The notes under the pieces were generated by a model. It made no database searches. It was not told the origin of the DNA and saw only the letters and a program-made list of their open reading frames with translations. Below, piece by piece: positions 35,908 to 44,920 of a stretch of 64,000 nt of DNA. The DNA lies in contig JAWKLK010000001.1 of assembly GCA_041392785.1 (NCBI GenBank), forward strand, positions 682,001 to 746,000. The letters are read 5' to 3'. This stretch comes from OLB9 sp041392785. Lineage in GTDB: Bacteria > Bacteroidota > Bacteroidia > Chitinophagales > Saprospiraceae. The position numbers were made by a program, and so were the translations under genes. How positions within the stretch are numbered: the first letter of the stretch is position 1; every line of letters starts with the position of its first letter.

Positions 35908-38643
35908 TCAAGAAAGCATTTTATATTTTCCTTTGGATTTACGTATCCTACATGCAACCACTTTGTATTCTGGACATAATGCATCAACATCACATCCATC
36001 ACCTGTAATGGTATTAAGCATTATTTCAGGAAAATGGAATGTGGAGCTCAAAATGCCTTCTTTTACTTCATCTGTGATTTGTGCTTTTATATCTACTTTG
36101 CCACGCGGACTCTCTACACACACCATATCTCCATCTGAAATGCCATTTTTAACAGCATCTGACGGGTGTATCATCAACACATCTTCAGTCAAAATTTCTA
36201 CATTTTTCGTTCTTCTGGTCATTGTTCCAGCATTATAGTGCTCAAGTTTTCTATTTGTAGTAATGATGTAAGGAAAGTCTTTACTATGTTCCTTTAACTC
36301 GTCACTTTCTTCCCATTTTTTATAATAGAATTGACCTTTTCCCAATTTAAAACTCTCGGTATGAAGAATTTTAGTGTCTTTACCATCTAGGGCAACTGGC
36401 CATTGTTTGCCATTTTTATCCAGCTCTACCCATTTTACGCCAGCAAAGAATGGAACAATCATGGAAATCTCTTGCAATATTTTTTCTGGGTCATAATCCA
36501 TTTGCTCATATCCCATTACATTCATGATATCACACATAATTTGTCCGTCTGTTTTTGTCCCATCCAAAGGTTTAACTACTGCATTAACCCGTTGTATTCT
36601 GCGCTCACCATTGGTGAATGTTCCAGATTTTTCTAAAAAAGAGGCTGCAGGTAATATCACTGTAGCATAATTGCAAGTTTCTGTCATGAAAATTTCCTGC
36701 ACAACAAGCAATTCAAGGTTTTTCATCGCTTGAATGACCTTGAGTGTATTTGGGTCTGTCTGGACTACGTCTTCCCCCATGAGCCATAAAGCTTTCAAAT
36801 GTCCATCAATAGAGGCGTCAAACATTTCAGGAATTTTTTTACCGACATTTATTGGCATTTTAGTACCATAATGTAGTTCATATTTATGTTGAATCTCACT
36901 ATTATGAACATCAAGATATCCTGCCCCTTGGTGAGGTTGACATCCCATATCAGCTGCCCCCTGCACGTTATTTTGACCGCGAAGAGGATTTACACCGACA
37001 CCTTTTCTACCTATATTGCCAGTGATCATAGCCAAGTCAGCAATCAACATCACAGTAAAGGTACCTTGGGTATGCTCTGTAACGCCCAATCCATGAAAAC
37101 TCATGGCATTTGGTGCGGATGCATAGGCCAAAGCCGCTTTTTTTACTAATTCTTTGTCAACACCTGTAATTGTAGATAATGCGTCCATATCCAAACGCAA
37201 GATTTCGTCTACCATACCTTGATATCCTTCTGTTCGTTCTTTGATAAAGGTGGCATCTTCAGCACCTTCAGTAATAATATAATATAACATCATATTAATT
37301 AAGGCAACGTTGGTACCTGGTTTTAATTGAAGGTGGTAGGTGGCATAATTTGCCAATTCAGTCCTGCGTGGGTCTATGACAATAGTTGTTTTACCTTTTA
37401 TAGCGAACTGCTTCAACTTTGCTCCTGTAACCGGATGGCCATCAGTTGGATTGGCCCCAATGACAAGGATACAATCCGTGTATTTTAGATCTTCAATTGA
37501 ATTGGTAGCGGCACCTGTACCGAATGTCCGTTGCATTCCCAAAGCAGTTGGAGAATGACAAACTCTTGCACAACAATCAATATTATTTGTGCCTATTACG
37601 GCTCTAATAAACTTCTGCATCAGATAATTTTCTTCATTAGTACACCGAGCAGATGAAATACCTCCTATGGCATCCGGACCATACTTACCCTTAATTTCTT
37701 TCAATTTTTCTGCTATAAAGTGGTAAGCTTCTTCCCAAGTGGCAGGCTGTAAAATCCCATCTCGTCTGATCAAAGGAGTCCTTAACCTATCTTGATGGTT
37801 ATAAAAAGAAAATGCGTATCTGCCTTTCAGACAAGTATGTCCCTGATTTACTTCTGCATCATATGGTGCCTGAATACTTTTAATTGTGCCATCTTTTACA
37901 GAAACTTCAAGATTGCAACCTACACCACAATAAGTGCATACTGTTCTAACTTTTGTTTGTCCTATTACAGATTTACTCTCAAATACATCACTTATAGCTG
38001 ACGTGGGACATGCTTGGGCACACGCTCCGCAACTTACACAATCACTTTCAAAAAAAGACACATCAGCACCCTTTACTATTTTGCTGTCAAAACCTCGGCC
38101 TGCCATACTTAATACAAATTGGCCCTGCACTTCATCACAAGCTCTGACACATCTATAACAGTTGATGCATTTACTCAAATCGGATGTCATATAAGGATGT
38201 GACATATCCTTTTTCCTATCCAAATGATTCTTTCCAGACGGATATCTGACTTGTCTGATGCCCACTTTTGCAGCCACCGTTTGGAGTTCACAATTATTGT
38301 TGACTTCACATGTGAGGCAGTCTAGAGGGTGATCCGTTAAGACAAGTTCGATGATATTTTTCCTCAACTTCTGGATAGCCGGAGTAGCCGTATAGATATA
38401 TGATCCAGAGGTCACAGGGGTATGACATGAGGCTACGGTTTTAGTAGGACCTCCATCTTTTAGTGCAACTTCTACACTACATACTCTACAAGACCCAAAT
38501 GGCTCTAAGTTTGGCGCATCGCAAAGCGTAGGGATCTCATTTTTATTAACAATGCGTTTTACAAACTGCAATATCGTCTCTCCACTTTCAAAAAAGTGTG
38601 GATGACCATCTATAAAAGCTAAGGACTTATGCTGAACTGTCAT
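35908..38643 (-). CDS. fdhF: NAD-linked-type formate dehydrogenase alpha subunit (Cys form)
   Basis: The 911-residue molybdopterin enzyme begins with a 2Fe-2S ferredoxin-like domain (about 1-80; FGSCRVCSVEV). A His-Cys cluster region (DCLTCEVNNNCELQ) and a two-cluster ferredoxin domain (CINCYRCVRACDE, CVSCGACAQACPTSAI) follow. Then come the bis-MGD domain start (TVCTYCGVGCNLEV) and the metal ligand Cys362 in ARVCHSPTALGM, where selenoenzymes have Sec. It ends with a molydop-binding domain. It oxidises formate to CO2, or runs in reverse. The NADH-side partners (FdsB/FdsC-type) and fdhD are not next to it. A well-spaced promoter lies upstream. Confidence 0.92.
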   Translation of the reverse strand: MTVQHKSLAFIDGHPHFFESGETILQFVKRIVNKNEIPTLCDAPNLEPFGSCRVCSVEVALKDGGPTKTVASCHTPVTSGSYIYTATPAIQKLRKNIIELVLTDHPLDCLTCEVNNNCELQTVAAKVGIRQVRYPSGKNHLDRKKDMSHPYMTSDLSKCINCYRCVRACDEVQGQFVLSMAGRGFDSKIVKGADVSFFESDCVSCGACAQACPTSAISDVFESKSVIGQTKVRTVCTYCGVGCNLEVSVKDGTIKSIQAPYDAEVNQGHTCLKGRYAFSFYNHQDRLRTPLIRRDGILQPATWEEAYHFIAEKLKEIKGKYGPDAIGGISSARCTNEENYLMQKFIRAVIGTNNIDCCARVCHSPTALGMQRTFGTGAATNSIEDLKYTDCILVIGANPTDGHPVTGAKLKQFAIKGKTTIVIDPRRTELANYATYHLQLKPGTNVALINMMLYYIITEGAEDATFIKERTEGYQGMVDEILRLDMDALSTITGVDKELVKKAALAYASAPNAMSFHGLGVTEHTQGTFTVMLIADLAMITGNIGRKGVGVNPLRGQNNVQGAADMGCQPHQGAGYLDVHNSEIQHKYELHYGTKMPINVGKKIPEMFDASIDGHLKALWLMGEDVVQTDPNTLKVIQAMKNLELLVVQEIFMTETCNYATVILPAASFLEKSGTFTNGERRIQRVNAVVKPLDGTKTDGQIMCDIMNVMGYEQMDYDPEKILQEISMIVPFFAGVKWVELDKNGKQWPVALDGKDTKILHTESFKLGKGQFYYKKWEESDELKEHSKDFPYIITTNRKLEHYNAGTMTRRTKNVEILTEDVLMIHPSDAVKNGISDGDMVCVESPRGKVDIKAQITDEVKEGILSSTFHFPEIMLNTITGDGCDVDALCPEYKVVACRIRKSKGKYKMLS

Positions 38644-38662
38644 ACTTTGAGCACTTTAGGCT

Positions 38663-38694
38663 CAAAAATAGGTTAAAATTGTCAGAAAATACAA
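38663..38694 (-). promoter_or_regulatory. Promoter of the fdhF-dcd unit (TTG-N21-TATTTTTG)
   Basis: On the minus strand TTG (plus 38692-38694) is followed after 21 nt by TATTTTTG (38663-38670), which fits the Bacteroidota consensus TTG-N17-23-TAnnTTTG. The ATG follows 19 nt after the -7 box. It is the best-spaced promoter seen in the window. Confidence 0.65.
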
Positions 38695-38744
38695 GAAAAT
38701 TTGTTGAATGAAAAATTTTCAATAACTACATTATTCGGAAATCA

Positions 38745-39224
38745 TTAATTTGGCCATGCCACATTGTCATCATCATCCATAAAAGGATTGATTTGGACTT
38801 CTATTACTTCGTCATCAGATATCCAAAACAGGATACCACTTTCTTCGCATTCTATTAACCATAAATCAGGTTCCTCCTCAGAAGATTTGTCATCATTGTC
38901 AGTGATTTGAATATCAAGTTTTTCCAAGTAATTCTCAATTTCTTCCATTGACATCCCAATCAATGACTTGCCTTGTAGTGTGTAATGAGGATCACTTACA
39001 CCAATACTCACGAGCCTATCTTCGTAATATGGATCAAAAACCAGTGTCATTTCTAGAATGTCATAATGCCATGATCCTAAAAACATACCTGGAGAAAAAT
39101 CGGATTCGAATTCAGATTTTTCTTCCGGCTCCCCTAAAAGTGTAGCAACATCCTCTTTGGTCATACCAAATTTTAGTGCTCCAATTCCGGCTGCAAGAGT
39201 TATTTCTTTAACATTATTTTTCAT
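38745..39224 (-). CDS. Unknown small acidic protein
   Basis: This 159-residue protein has no signal peptide and is strongly acidic, with a low-complexity DNDDKSSEEEPD stretch (about 115-126) and a DDDD tail. The segment GALKFGMTKEDVATLLGEPEE recalls the G-M-T-x-x-x-V-x-x-x-L-G-x-P motif of BamE-like or immunity-type folds, but I do not recognise the family. It starts 5 bp after the aspS stop and probably shares its transcript. Function unknown. Confidence 0.6.
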   Translation of the reverse strand: MKNNVKEITLAAGIGALKFGMTKEDVATLLGEPEEKSEFESDFSPGMFLGSWHYDILEMTLVFDPYYEDRLVSIGVSDPHYTLQGKSLIGMSMEEIENYLEKLDIQITDNDDKSSEEEPDLWLIECEESGILFWISDDEVIEVQINPFMDDDDNVAWPN

Positions 39225-39229
39225 TTGGA

Positions 39230-41002
39230 CTATTTATTATGTTTTGAGGCAAGGTCAATATTCAATTCCTTTAGTTGTAATGGATGGATATCAGAAGGTG
39301 CGTCAATCATCATATCGCGACCTTGATTATTTTTTGGAAATGCTATGAAATCTCTTATTGATGACTGGCCGTTCATCACGGCGCATAATCTATCGAATCC
39401 AAAAGCTATACCTCCATGTGGTGGTGCACCATATTCAAAAGCTCCTAACAAAAATCCAAATTGAGCTTCTGCTTCTTCTTTGGTAAATCCTAGAAGATCA
39501 AAGTTTTTTGACTGAAGGTCTTTATCATGTATTCTGATAGAGCCACCACCAATTTCAGATCCATTGATCACAAGGTCATATGCATCGGCTTTCAGTTTTT
39601 TCATGGTGTCATGATCTCCAGACATCATCTTAGGAATATCCGCTTTTTTAGGTGAAGTAAATGGATGGTGCATTGCAAAAAATCGCTGCGCTTCTTCATC
39701 CCATTCAAGCAACGGAAAATCCAAAACCCACAATGGTTTGAAATCACCTGCTTTCATCAATCCTTCTCTACGAGCTATTTCTAAGCGCAATTCGCCGAGC
39801 TGCTTCCTTGTTTTTTCGGTTTCGCCACTTAATATAAACAAAATGTCGCCTTTTGCGAAGCCATTCTGATAAGCCCAAGTTTGCAAGGTTTCATCAGAGA
39901 AGAACTTTCCTATGGTAGATTTGATACTACCATCTTCTTGATATTTTACATAAACCAACCCTTTTGCGCCGATCTGCGGCCGTTGTACCCATTCTGTCAG
40001 CTCTTTCAAATCTTTATTTGAGTATGTTTCAGCCAAATTTTTTGCACAAAAACCGACTACAAGCTCAGAATCATCAAAGACAGAAAATCCAGTTCCTTTT
40101 GCTAAATCATCCAGCTCTACAAATTTCATATCAAATCTCAAGTCAGGTTTGTCACTGCCATAATATTTTACGGCATCATCATATGACATACGTGGGAAAT
40201 CCCCGAATTCAAGACCCAAAGTGTGTTTAAAAAGATGCCTGGTCAGTCCTTCAAACATGTCCAAAATGTCATCAATATGGACGAAGGCCATTTCGCAATC
40301 AATCTGCGTGAATTCGGGTTGTCTGTCCGCTCTCAAGTCTTCGTCTCTGAAGCATTTGACGATTTGGAAATATTTGTCCATGCCGGCAACCATCAAAATC
40401 TGCTTGAATGTTTGTGGAGACTGTGGCAAGGCATAAAACTGGTGTGGGTTTAATCGACTAGGCACTACAAAATCTCGTGCACCTTCAGGGGTGCTTTTGA
40501 TTAGAAAAGGTGTTTCAATTTCGATAAATCCTTTACTATCGAGATATTTTCGAGTTTCGAGTGCCAATTTGGATCTAAATATAAGATTGTTCTGCACTGG
40601 GCTTCTTCTTATATCTAAATACCTATATTTCATGCGTAGGTCATCACCTCCGTCTGTTTGGTCTTCAATAGTAAATGGAGGTACTAGAGCTGCATTTAGT
40701 ATCTCAAGATGTCTAACTTCTATCTCAATATCACCCGTAGATCTCTGCGGGTTTTTACTGGACCTTTCTCTGACTTTACCTTGTATTTGGATGACAAATT
40801 CACGACCAAGTTTTCTCGCTTTAGTGCATAATTCAGCATTTTCATCCATATTAAACACCAACTGTGTGATACCATACCTATCTCTAAGGTCTACAAAAGT
40901 CAAACCACCTAAATCTCTACCTTTCTGAACCCATCCTGCCAATATGACATCTCTTCCAACGTCAGAAATGCGTAATTCACCGCAATTATGATTTCTATAC
41001 AT
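39230..41002 (-). CDS. aspS: Aspartyl-tRNA synthetase
   Basis: The 590-residue class II synthetase charges tRNA-Asp. It has an N-terminal OB anticodon domain (about 1-105), motif 2 (FRDEDLRADRQPEFTQ-type block), the bacterial GAD insertion (about 290-410), and motif 3 (GIAFGFDRL). QPEFTQIDCEMAFV and the AFEYGAPPHGG block are typical of bacterial AspRS. A TATCTTTG element lies 23 bp upstream of the ATG. Confidence 0.97.
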   Translation of the reverse strand: MYRNHNCGELRISDVGRDVILAGWVQKGRDLGGLTFVDLRDRYGITQLVFNMDENAELCTKARKLGREFVIQIQGKVRERSSKNPQRSTGDIEIEVRHLEILNAALVPPFTIEDQTDGGDDLRMKYRYLDIRRSPVQNNLIFRSKLALETRKYLDSKGFIEIETPFLIKSTPEGARDFVVPSRLNPHQFYALPQSPQTFKQILMVAGMDKYFQIVKCFRDEDLRADRQPEFTQIDCEMAFVHIDDILDMFEGLTRHLFKHTLGLEFGDFPRMSYDDAVKYYGSDKPDLRFDMKFVELDDLAKGTGFSVFDDSELVVGFCAKNLAETYSNKDLKELTEWVQRPQIGAKGLVYVKYQEDGSIKSTIGKFFSDETLQTWAYQNGFAKGDILFILSGETEKTRKQLGELRLEIARREGLMKAGDFKPLWVLDFPLLEWDEEAQRFFAMHHPFTSPKKADIPKMMSGDHDTMKKLKADAYDLVINGSEIGGGSIRIHDKDLQSKNFDLLGFTKEEAEAQFGFLLGAFEYGAPPHGGIAFGFDRLCAVMNGQSSIRDFIAFPKNNQGRDMMIDAPSDIHPLQLKELNIDLASKHNK

Positions 41003-41025
41003 TATTACCTAATCTTATTAAACCA

Positions 41026-41033
41026 CAAAGATA
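41026..41033 (-). promoter_or_regulatory. Putative -7 element (TATCTTTG) for aspS
   Basis: The minus strand reads TATCTTTG, matching TAnnTTTG, 23 nt before the aspS ATG. It follows the hairpin at 41052-41076 that ends the upstream peptidase gene. Confidence 0.5.
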
Positions 41034-41051
41034 CATTTTCTGACACGAAAA

Positions 41052-41076
41052 CCTATGTAAGGCGCCCCTACACAGG
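41052..41076 (-). terminator. Hairpin terminator after the S9 peptidase gene
   Basis: On the minus strand an 11-bp stem with two G-U pairs forms around GCG (CCTGTGTAGGG with CCTTACATAGG) and is followed by TTTT. It begins 14 bp past the stop of the peptidase gene. Confidence 0.6.
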
Positions 41077-41089
41077 ATAAAATATTCTA

Positions 41090-43000
41090 TTAAAGCGTTT
41101 CCTTAAGCCAACTAAAAAACTCACGATGCCAAACAAGGCTGTTTTGTGGTTTTGTTACCCAATGGTTTTCATCGGGAAAGAACAATAGTTTACTTTTTAT
41201 CCCTCTGAGTTGTGCTGCTGTAAATGCTTCTAATGCTTGATTTGTTGGGATACGGAAGTCCTTATCCCCTTGAATCATGTAGATAGGCGTATCCCATTTA
41301 TCTACAAAACGCATTGGGTTAAACTCTGTATAGGCTTTTTGATATTTTCCATCCCAATAAGGTCCTTTGTAATCGAAATTTACAAAAAAGATTTCTTCTG
41401 TAGAGCCGTACATACTTTCTAAATTGAAAGCGCCATCATGTGCTATGAATGATTTGAATCTGCCATTATGATGTCCTGCAAGATAATATACAGAATACCC
41501 ACCATAACTAGCACCTACAGCCCCCAATCTGGAGGCATCTACATAAGGTTCTTTAGCCAATGCATCGATAGCAGATAGATAATCCTGAATATTTTGACCA
41601 CCCCAATCACCACTGATTTGCTCATTCCATTCGGTCCCAAAACCAGGCATTCCGCGTCTATTTGGTGCAACTACGATGTATCCGTGCGCCGCCATCAATT
41701 GGAAGTTCCATCTGAATGAATAAAACTGACTTAGTGGTGACTGCGGCCCTCCTTGGCAATAAAGCAGGGTAGGATATTTTTTACTTTTATCAAAATTTGG
41801 AGGCAAAATGACCCAAACTAACATGCGCTTTCCATCGGTAGTGGTGACATATCTTCTCTCTATTTTACTCATAGCAATATTGGCATACATGGCGTCATTG
41901 ACATGTGATATCTGAGTCCAAGCTTTAGATTTTAGATTATAGGCATAGATCTCTGCTGCGTGGTTCATATCTGTTCTAGTTACAAATATCTGATCTCCGG
42001 ATTGCCCAATGATAGATTGTACATCCCATTCACCTTCTGTAATCTGTGAGACTTTGTACATAGCGCCAATAGGATTGACACTAAATAATTGCACTGTGCC
42101 ATTTATTGGTGCTGAAAAATAAATTGTATTCCCATCATTCGACCAAATAAACTGATTAACCGTTCCATCCCATCCGCTAGTAAGATTGATAGTTTTACCA
42201 TTTTCAATGATTTTTATATCATTTTTATCAGCTTCATATCCATCCCTTTTCATGCTCAAATATCCTAAAACTCCTTTGGATGAATAAGTGGGATGCGTAT
42301 CATATCCTTTGTTGTCAGATGTTAGATTTTCTGTATTTCCAGAATGGATATCATAAGCATAGATATCTGTATTTGTGGAGGTCACTGCTTGTGCACCTGC
42401 CAATTTTTTACTGACATAAACTATTTTATTACCATTGGGATGCCAGATGACATCTTCTTCACCGCCAAAAGGTTTTTGTGGGCAATTATAAGGCTCCCCG
42501 CTCATAATATCCTTCAAAGCAGGTGTCACATTACTCTTTAAAAATATGTGGTTGAAAGTACCATCATTCCATGTATCCCAATGTCGGTAATCAAGGTCAG
42601 TATATATCTGTGCAGTTGTTTTTTTGAGGTCTGGATGAAAATCAACACCATTGACTTTTTGAACTTTTGCAGGTTGGAGTACGATTTCGTATTTATTATC
42701 CGGCGTGATAAGACGGTTTATTGGAAGGACTTTTTCCTTTTCAATTTCGTGTGATTGTCTACTATAGATATCATAATAAAAATATTTAGAATCAAAACTA
42801 TTTGAGTCAACCTGAGGGATATTGACTTTATAAAACAACTTTGACCCATCTTTTGAAAAATCTATGGGTGATACCCTCTGGAGTTGCCATAGTAACTCAG
42901 GTGTTAGATTTTTTTTTACTGTAACATTCTGAACAATTGCTTGCGCATAACCAATATAGCTAGTTATAATACATACTAATACAAATATACTTCTGGTCAT
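41090..43000 (-). CDS. S9-family prolyl oligopeptidase/dipeptidyl peptidase
   Basis: This 636-residue protein has a signal peptide (about 1-19), a WD40-like beta-propeller (about 25-380; repeats such as DIYAYDIHSGNTENLTS) and a C-terminal alpha/beta hydrolase. The nucleophile is Ser498 in GASYGGYS. The acid and base are probably the Asp of QGDKDFRIP and the His of PDENHWV. It probably cleaves short peptides in the periplasm. It is a single gene with its own terminator, between aspS and the rlmD group. Confidence 0.92.
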   Translation of the reverse strand: MTRSIFVLVCIITSYIGYAQAIVQNVTVKKNLTPELLWQLQRVSPIDFSKDGSKLFYKVNIPQVDSNSFDSKYFYYDIYSRQSHEIEKEKVLPINRLITPDNKYEIVLQPAKVQKVNGVDFHPDLKKTTAQIYTDLDYRHWDTWNDGTFNHIFLKSNVTPALKDIMSGEPYNCPQKPFGGEEDVIWHPNGNKIVYVSKKLAGAQAVTSTNTDIYAYDIHSGNTENLTSDNKGYDTHPTYSSKGVLGYLSMKRDGYEADKNDIKIIENGKTINLTSGWDGTVNQFIWSNDGNTIYFSAPINGTVQLFSVNPIGAMYKVSQITEGEWDVQSIIGQSGDQIFVTRTDMNHAAEIYAYNLKSKAWTQISHVNDAMYANIAMSKIERRYVTTTDGKRMLVWVILPPNFDKSKKYPTLLYCQGGPQSPLSQFYSFRWNFQLMAAHGYIVVAPNRRGMPGFGTEWNEQISGDWGGQNIQDYLSAIDALAKEPYVDASRLGAVGASYGGYSVYYLAGHHNGRFKSFIAHDGAFNLESMYGSTEEIFFVNFDYKGPYWDGKYQKAYTEFNPMRFVDKWDTPIYMIQGDKDFRIPTNQALEAFTAAQLRGIKSKLLFFPDENHWVTKPQNSLVWHREFFSWLKETL

Positions 43001-43154
43001 AATGAAAAAGATTTATGAGTGCAAATGTGCAAAAAAGGGTTGAAAAATAATTGAAAATTATAGAATTACCAGAATAAAACCCAATTTTTATCGACAAAAA
43101 GAGGGAACCATTGTGTTTAGATAGTATAATTAAGTCAAAAGTTGATATCTCGTA

Positions 43155-43499
43155 CTACCTAGTCAAGAATACAAAGTTGGCACCTAATTCGCTAAGTACA
43201 AAAATGCAAATGTGCTGCTCAGGGTCTTTATAGTTTTTTGTAAATTGGTCTACATTTTCCATAAAGATGATTTGTTTGGTTACAAATTCCTCCAAAGTAG
43301 AAGCATGTAATGACCACTTGATCTTTTCATTAGCTTCGATGATTGGCACACCCATACTGAGATCTTGTTGGTGCGCGATGATAATGGGATATTTTGAAAC
43401 ATTTTCTGCAACAATCACATCTACAGCCTGAGCCATAATGTTCTTGTAGGGCATTAATTCTTGCTCTAAATGCAAAAACTTCTCTGAAATATCTTCCAT
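43155..43499 (-). CDS. Unknown small protein next to rlmD
   Basis: The 114-residue protein has no signal peptide. It begins MEDISEKFLHLEQEL and ends in a hydrophobic strand (ICIFVLSELGANFVFLTR). I do not recognise a family. Its ATG shares one base with the rlmD stop (TAATG), so it is translationally coupled to the rRNA methyltransferase; this suggests a partner or merely a co-expressed gene. The coupling and codon pattern support it as real. Confidence 0.65.
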   Translation of the reverse strand: MEDISEKFLHLEQELMPYKNIMAQAVDVIVAENVSKYPIIIAHQQDLSMGVPIIEANEKIKWSLHASTLEEFVTKQIIFMENVDQFTKNYKDPEQHICIFVLSELGANFVFLTR

Positions 43500-44911
43500 T
43501 ATTGTGTTTTTAATGTAAGCTTTGCTACAGATTCTATATGATGAGTATGTGGAAACATATCTACTGGAGTGATGTCATCCACTGTGTATTTCTGACTCAA
43601 AAGTGCCAAATCCCTCGCTTGGGTAGAAGGGTTACAACTGATATACACTATTCTTCGCGCCTCTACTTTAAGTAAAGTCTCTACAACAGACTCGTGCATA
43701 CCTGCCCGCGGCGGGTCGGTGATAATGATGTCTGGTTTTTTGTGTAGTTTAATAAAATCATCGGTAAGTAAGTCTTTTACATCTCCAGCAAAGAATTTTA
43801 CATTTTGAATGTCGTTTAACAATGCATTTTCTTTGGCATCGTCTATTGCTTCAGGTACCTCTTCAATACCTATGACTTTATGCACATCAGCTGCAATATA
43901 TAGTGCAATACTACCTAATCCTGTATAAAGGTCATATACAATGTCATTTGGAGTGCATTCAGCGTACTTTACCGCAATATTAAATAATGTTTCTGCTTGT
44001 AGTGGATTAGTTTGAAAAAAAGATTTTGACCCAATTTTATACCGCACATTGCCCAATGTCTCCAAAATATAAGGTTCTCCATACCATAAATGATGTTCCA
44101 AATCAAAAATGGTATCGTTATGTTTAGGATTTATGACATAGTACAGTGACTTTATTTCGGGAAACTGATATTGAATAGCATCCAAGAGCGGGTGCAAGTC
44201 TTTTTCATTTTCTGACCCTACTACTAAAATCACCATCCAATCGCCAGACTTTGTATTTCGGATAATGATGTTGCGCAAAAATCCTATATGGGCTTTGACA
44301 TCATAATAACTAAGCCCATGGCTATAGGCAAAATCTCTGATAAAATTCCGGATACTATTTGTCAAAGATTCCTGCAAGTGGCAAGTTTTTATATCTACTA
44401 CTTTGTCAAAATAACCTGCTTTATGAAAGCCCAAGGCGCCTATACCAGCGATCTTCTCCTCAGACAAGGCAATTTCTTCTGAAGTTAACCATCTTTTGGT
44501 TGAAAAACTGTACTCCAACTTATTGCGATATCTAAAGACTGTATCGCAACCTACAATTGGCTTAACTATCTCGGCTGGCAGTTTTGCAAGCCTTTGGACC
44601 GCATCAACTACAGTTTTCTCCTTATGTAGGAGTTGTTCCTGATAATCAAGATTTTGCCATTTACATCCACCACAGGTGCCAAAATGTTCACAATCAGGTG
44701 TCACTCTAAATGGCGATAAGGTCACCATGTTTGTTGTAACAGCCTCGCTATAGTTTTTCTTTTTTCGCAAAATCAGAACATCAACAACGTCACCTGGTAC
44801 AGCTCCTTCTACAAAAATCACTTGACCTTCTGGAGTTTTACCTACAGCCTTGCCTTTATCGGCTATTCCAACAATCTGAAGATTTTTATAAGGTTTTTTT
44901 TTGCGAGCCAC
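43499..44911 (-). CDS. rlmD: 23S rRNA uracil-C5-methyltransferase (RlmD/RumA family)
   Basis: The 470-residue enzyme has an N-terminal TRAM domain (about 1-60), a 4Fe-4S site (CEHFGTCGGCKWQ) and a C-terminal SAM-dependent fold. VYDLYTGLGSIALYIA, TDPPRAGMH and the catalytic-loop YISCNPSTQARDL are diagnostic. It methylates a uracil in 23S rRNA; which uracil (1939 or 747) cannot be decided by sequence alone. The start codon is GTG (44911), 9 bp after dnaJ; no ATG lies before the TRAM domain. Confidence 0.9.
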   Translation of the reverse strand: MARKKKPYKNLQIVGIADKGKAVGKTPEGQVIFVEGAVPGDVVDVLILRKKKNYSEAVTTNMVTLSPFRVTPDCEHFGTCGGCKWQNLDYQEQLLHKEKTVVDAVQRLAKLPAEIVKPIVGCDTVFRYRNKLEYSFSTKRWLTSEEIALSEEKIAGIGALGFHKAGYFDKVVDIKTCHLQESLTNSIRNFIRDFAYSHGLSYYDVKAHIGFLRNIIIRNTKSGDWMVILVVGSENEKDLHPLLDAIQYQFPEIKSLYYVINPKHNDTIFDLEHHLWYGEPYILETLGNVRYKIGSKSFFQTNPLQAETLFNIAVKYAECTPNDIVYDLYTGLGSIALYIAADVHKVIGIEEVPEAIDDAKENALLNDIQNVKFFAGDVKDLLTDDFIKLHKKPDIIITDPPRAGMHESVVETLLKVEARRIVYISCNPSTQARDLALLSQKYTVDDITPVDMFPHTHHIESVAKLTLKTQ

Positions 44912-44920
44912 AGGGATTTT

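Noticed and set aside
37550..37565. Selenocysteine in the formate dehydrogenase
   Set aside because: The codon at the metal-ligand position (residue 362) is TGT (Cys), not TGA.
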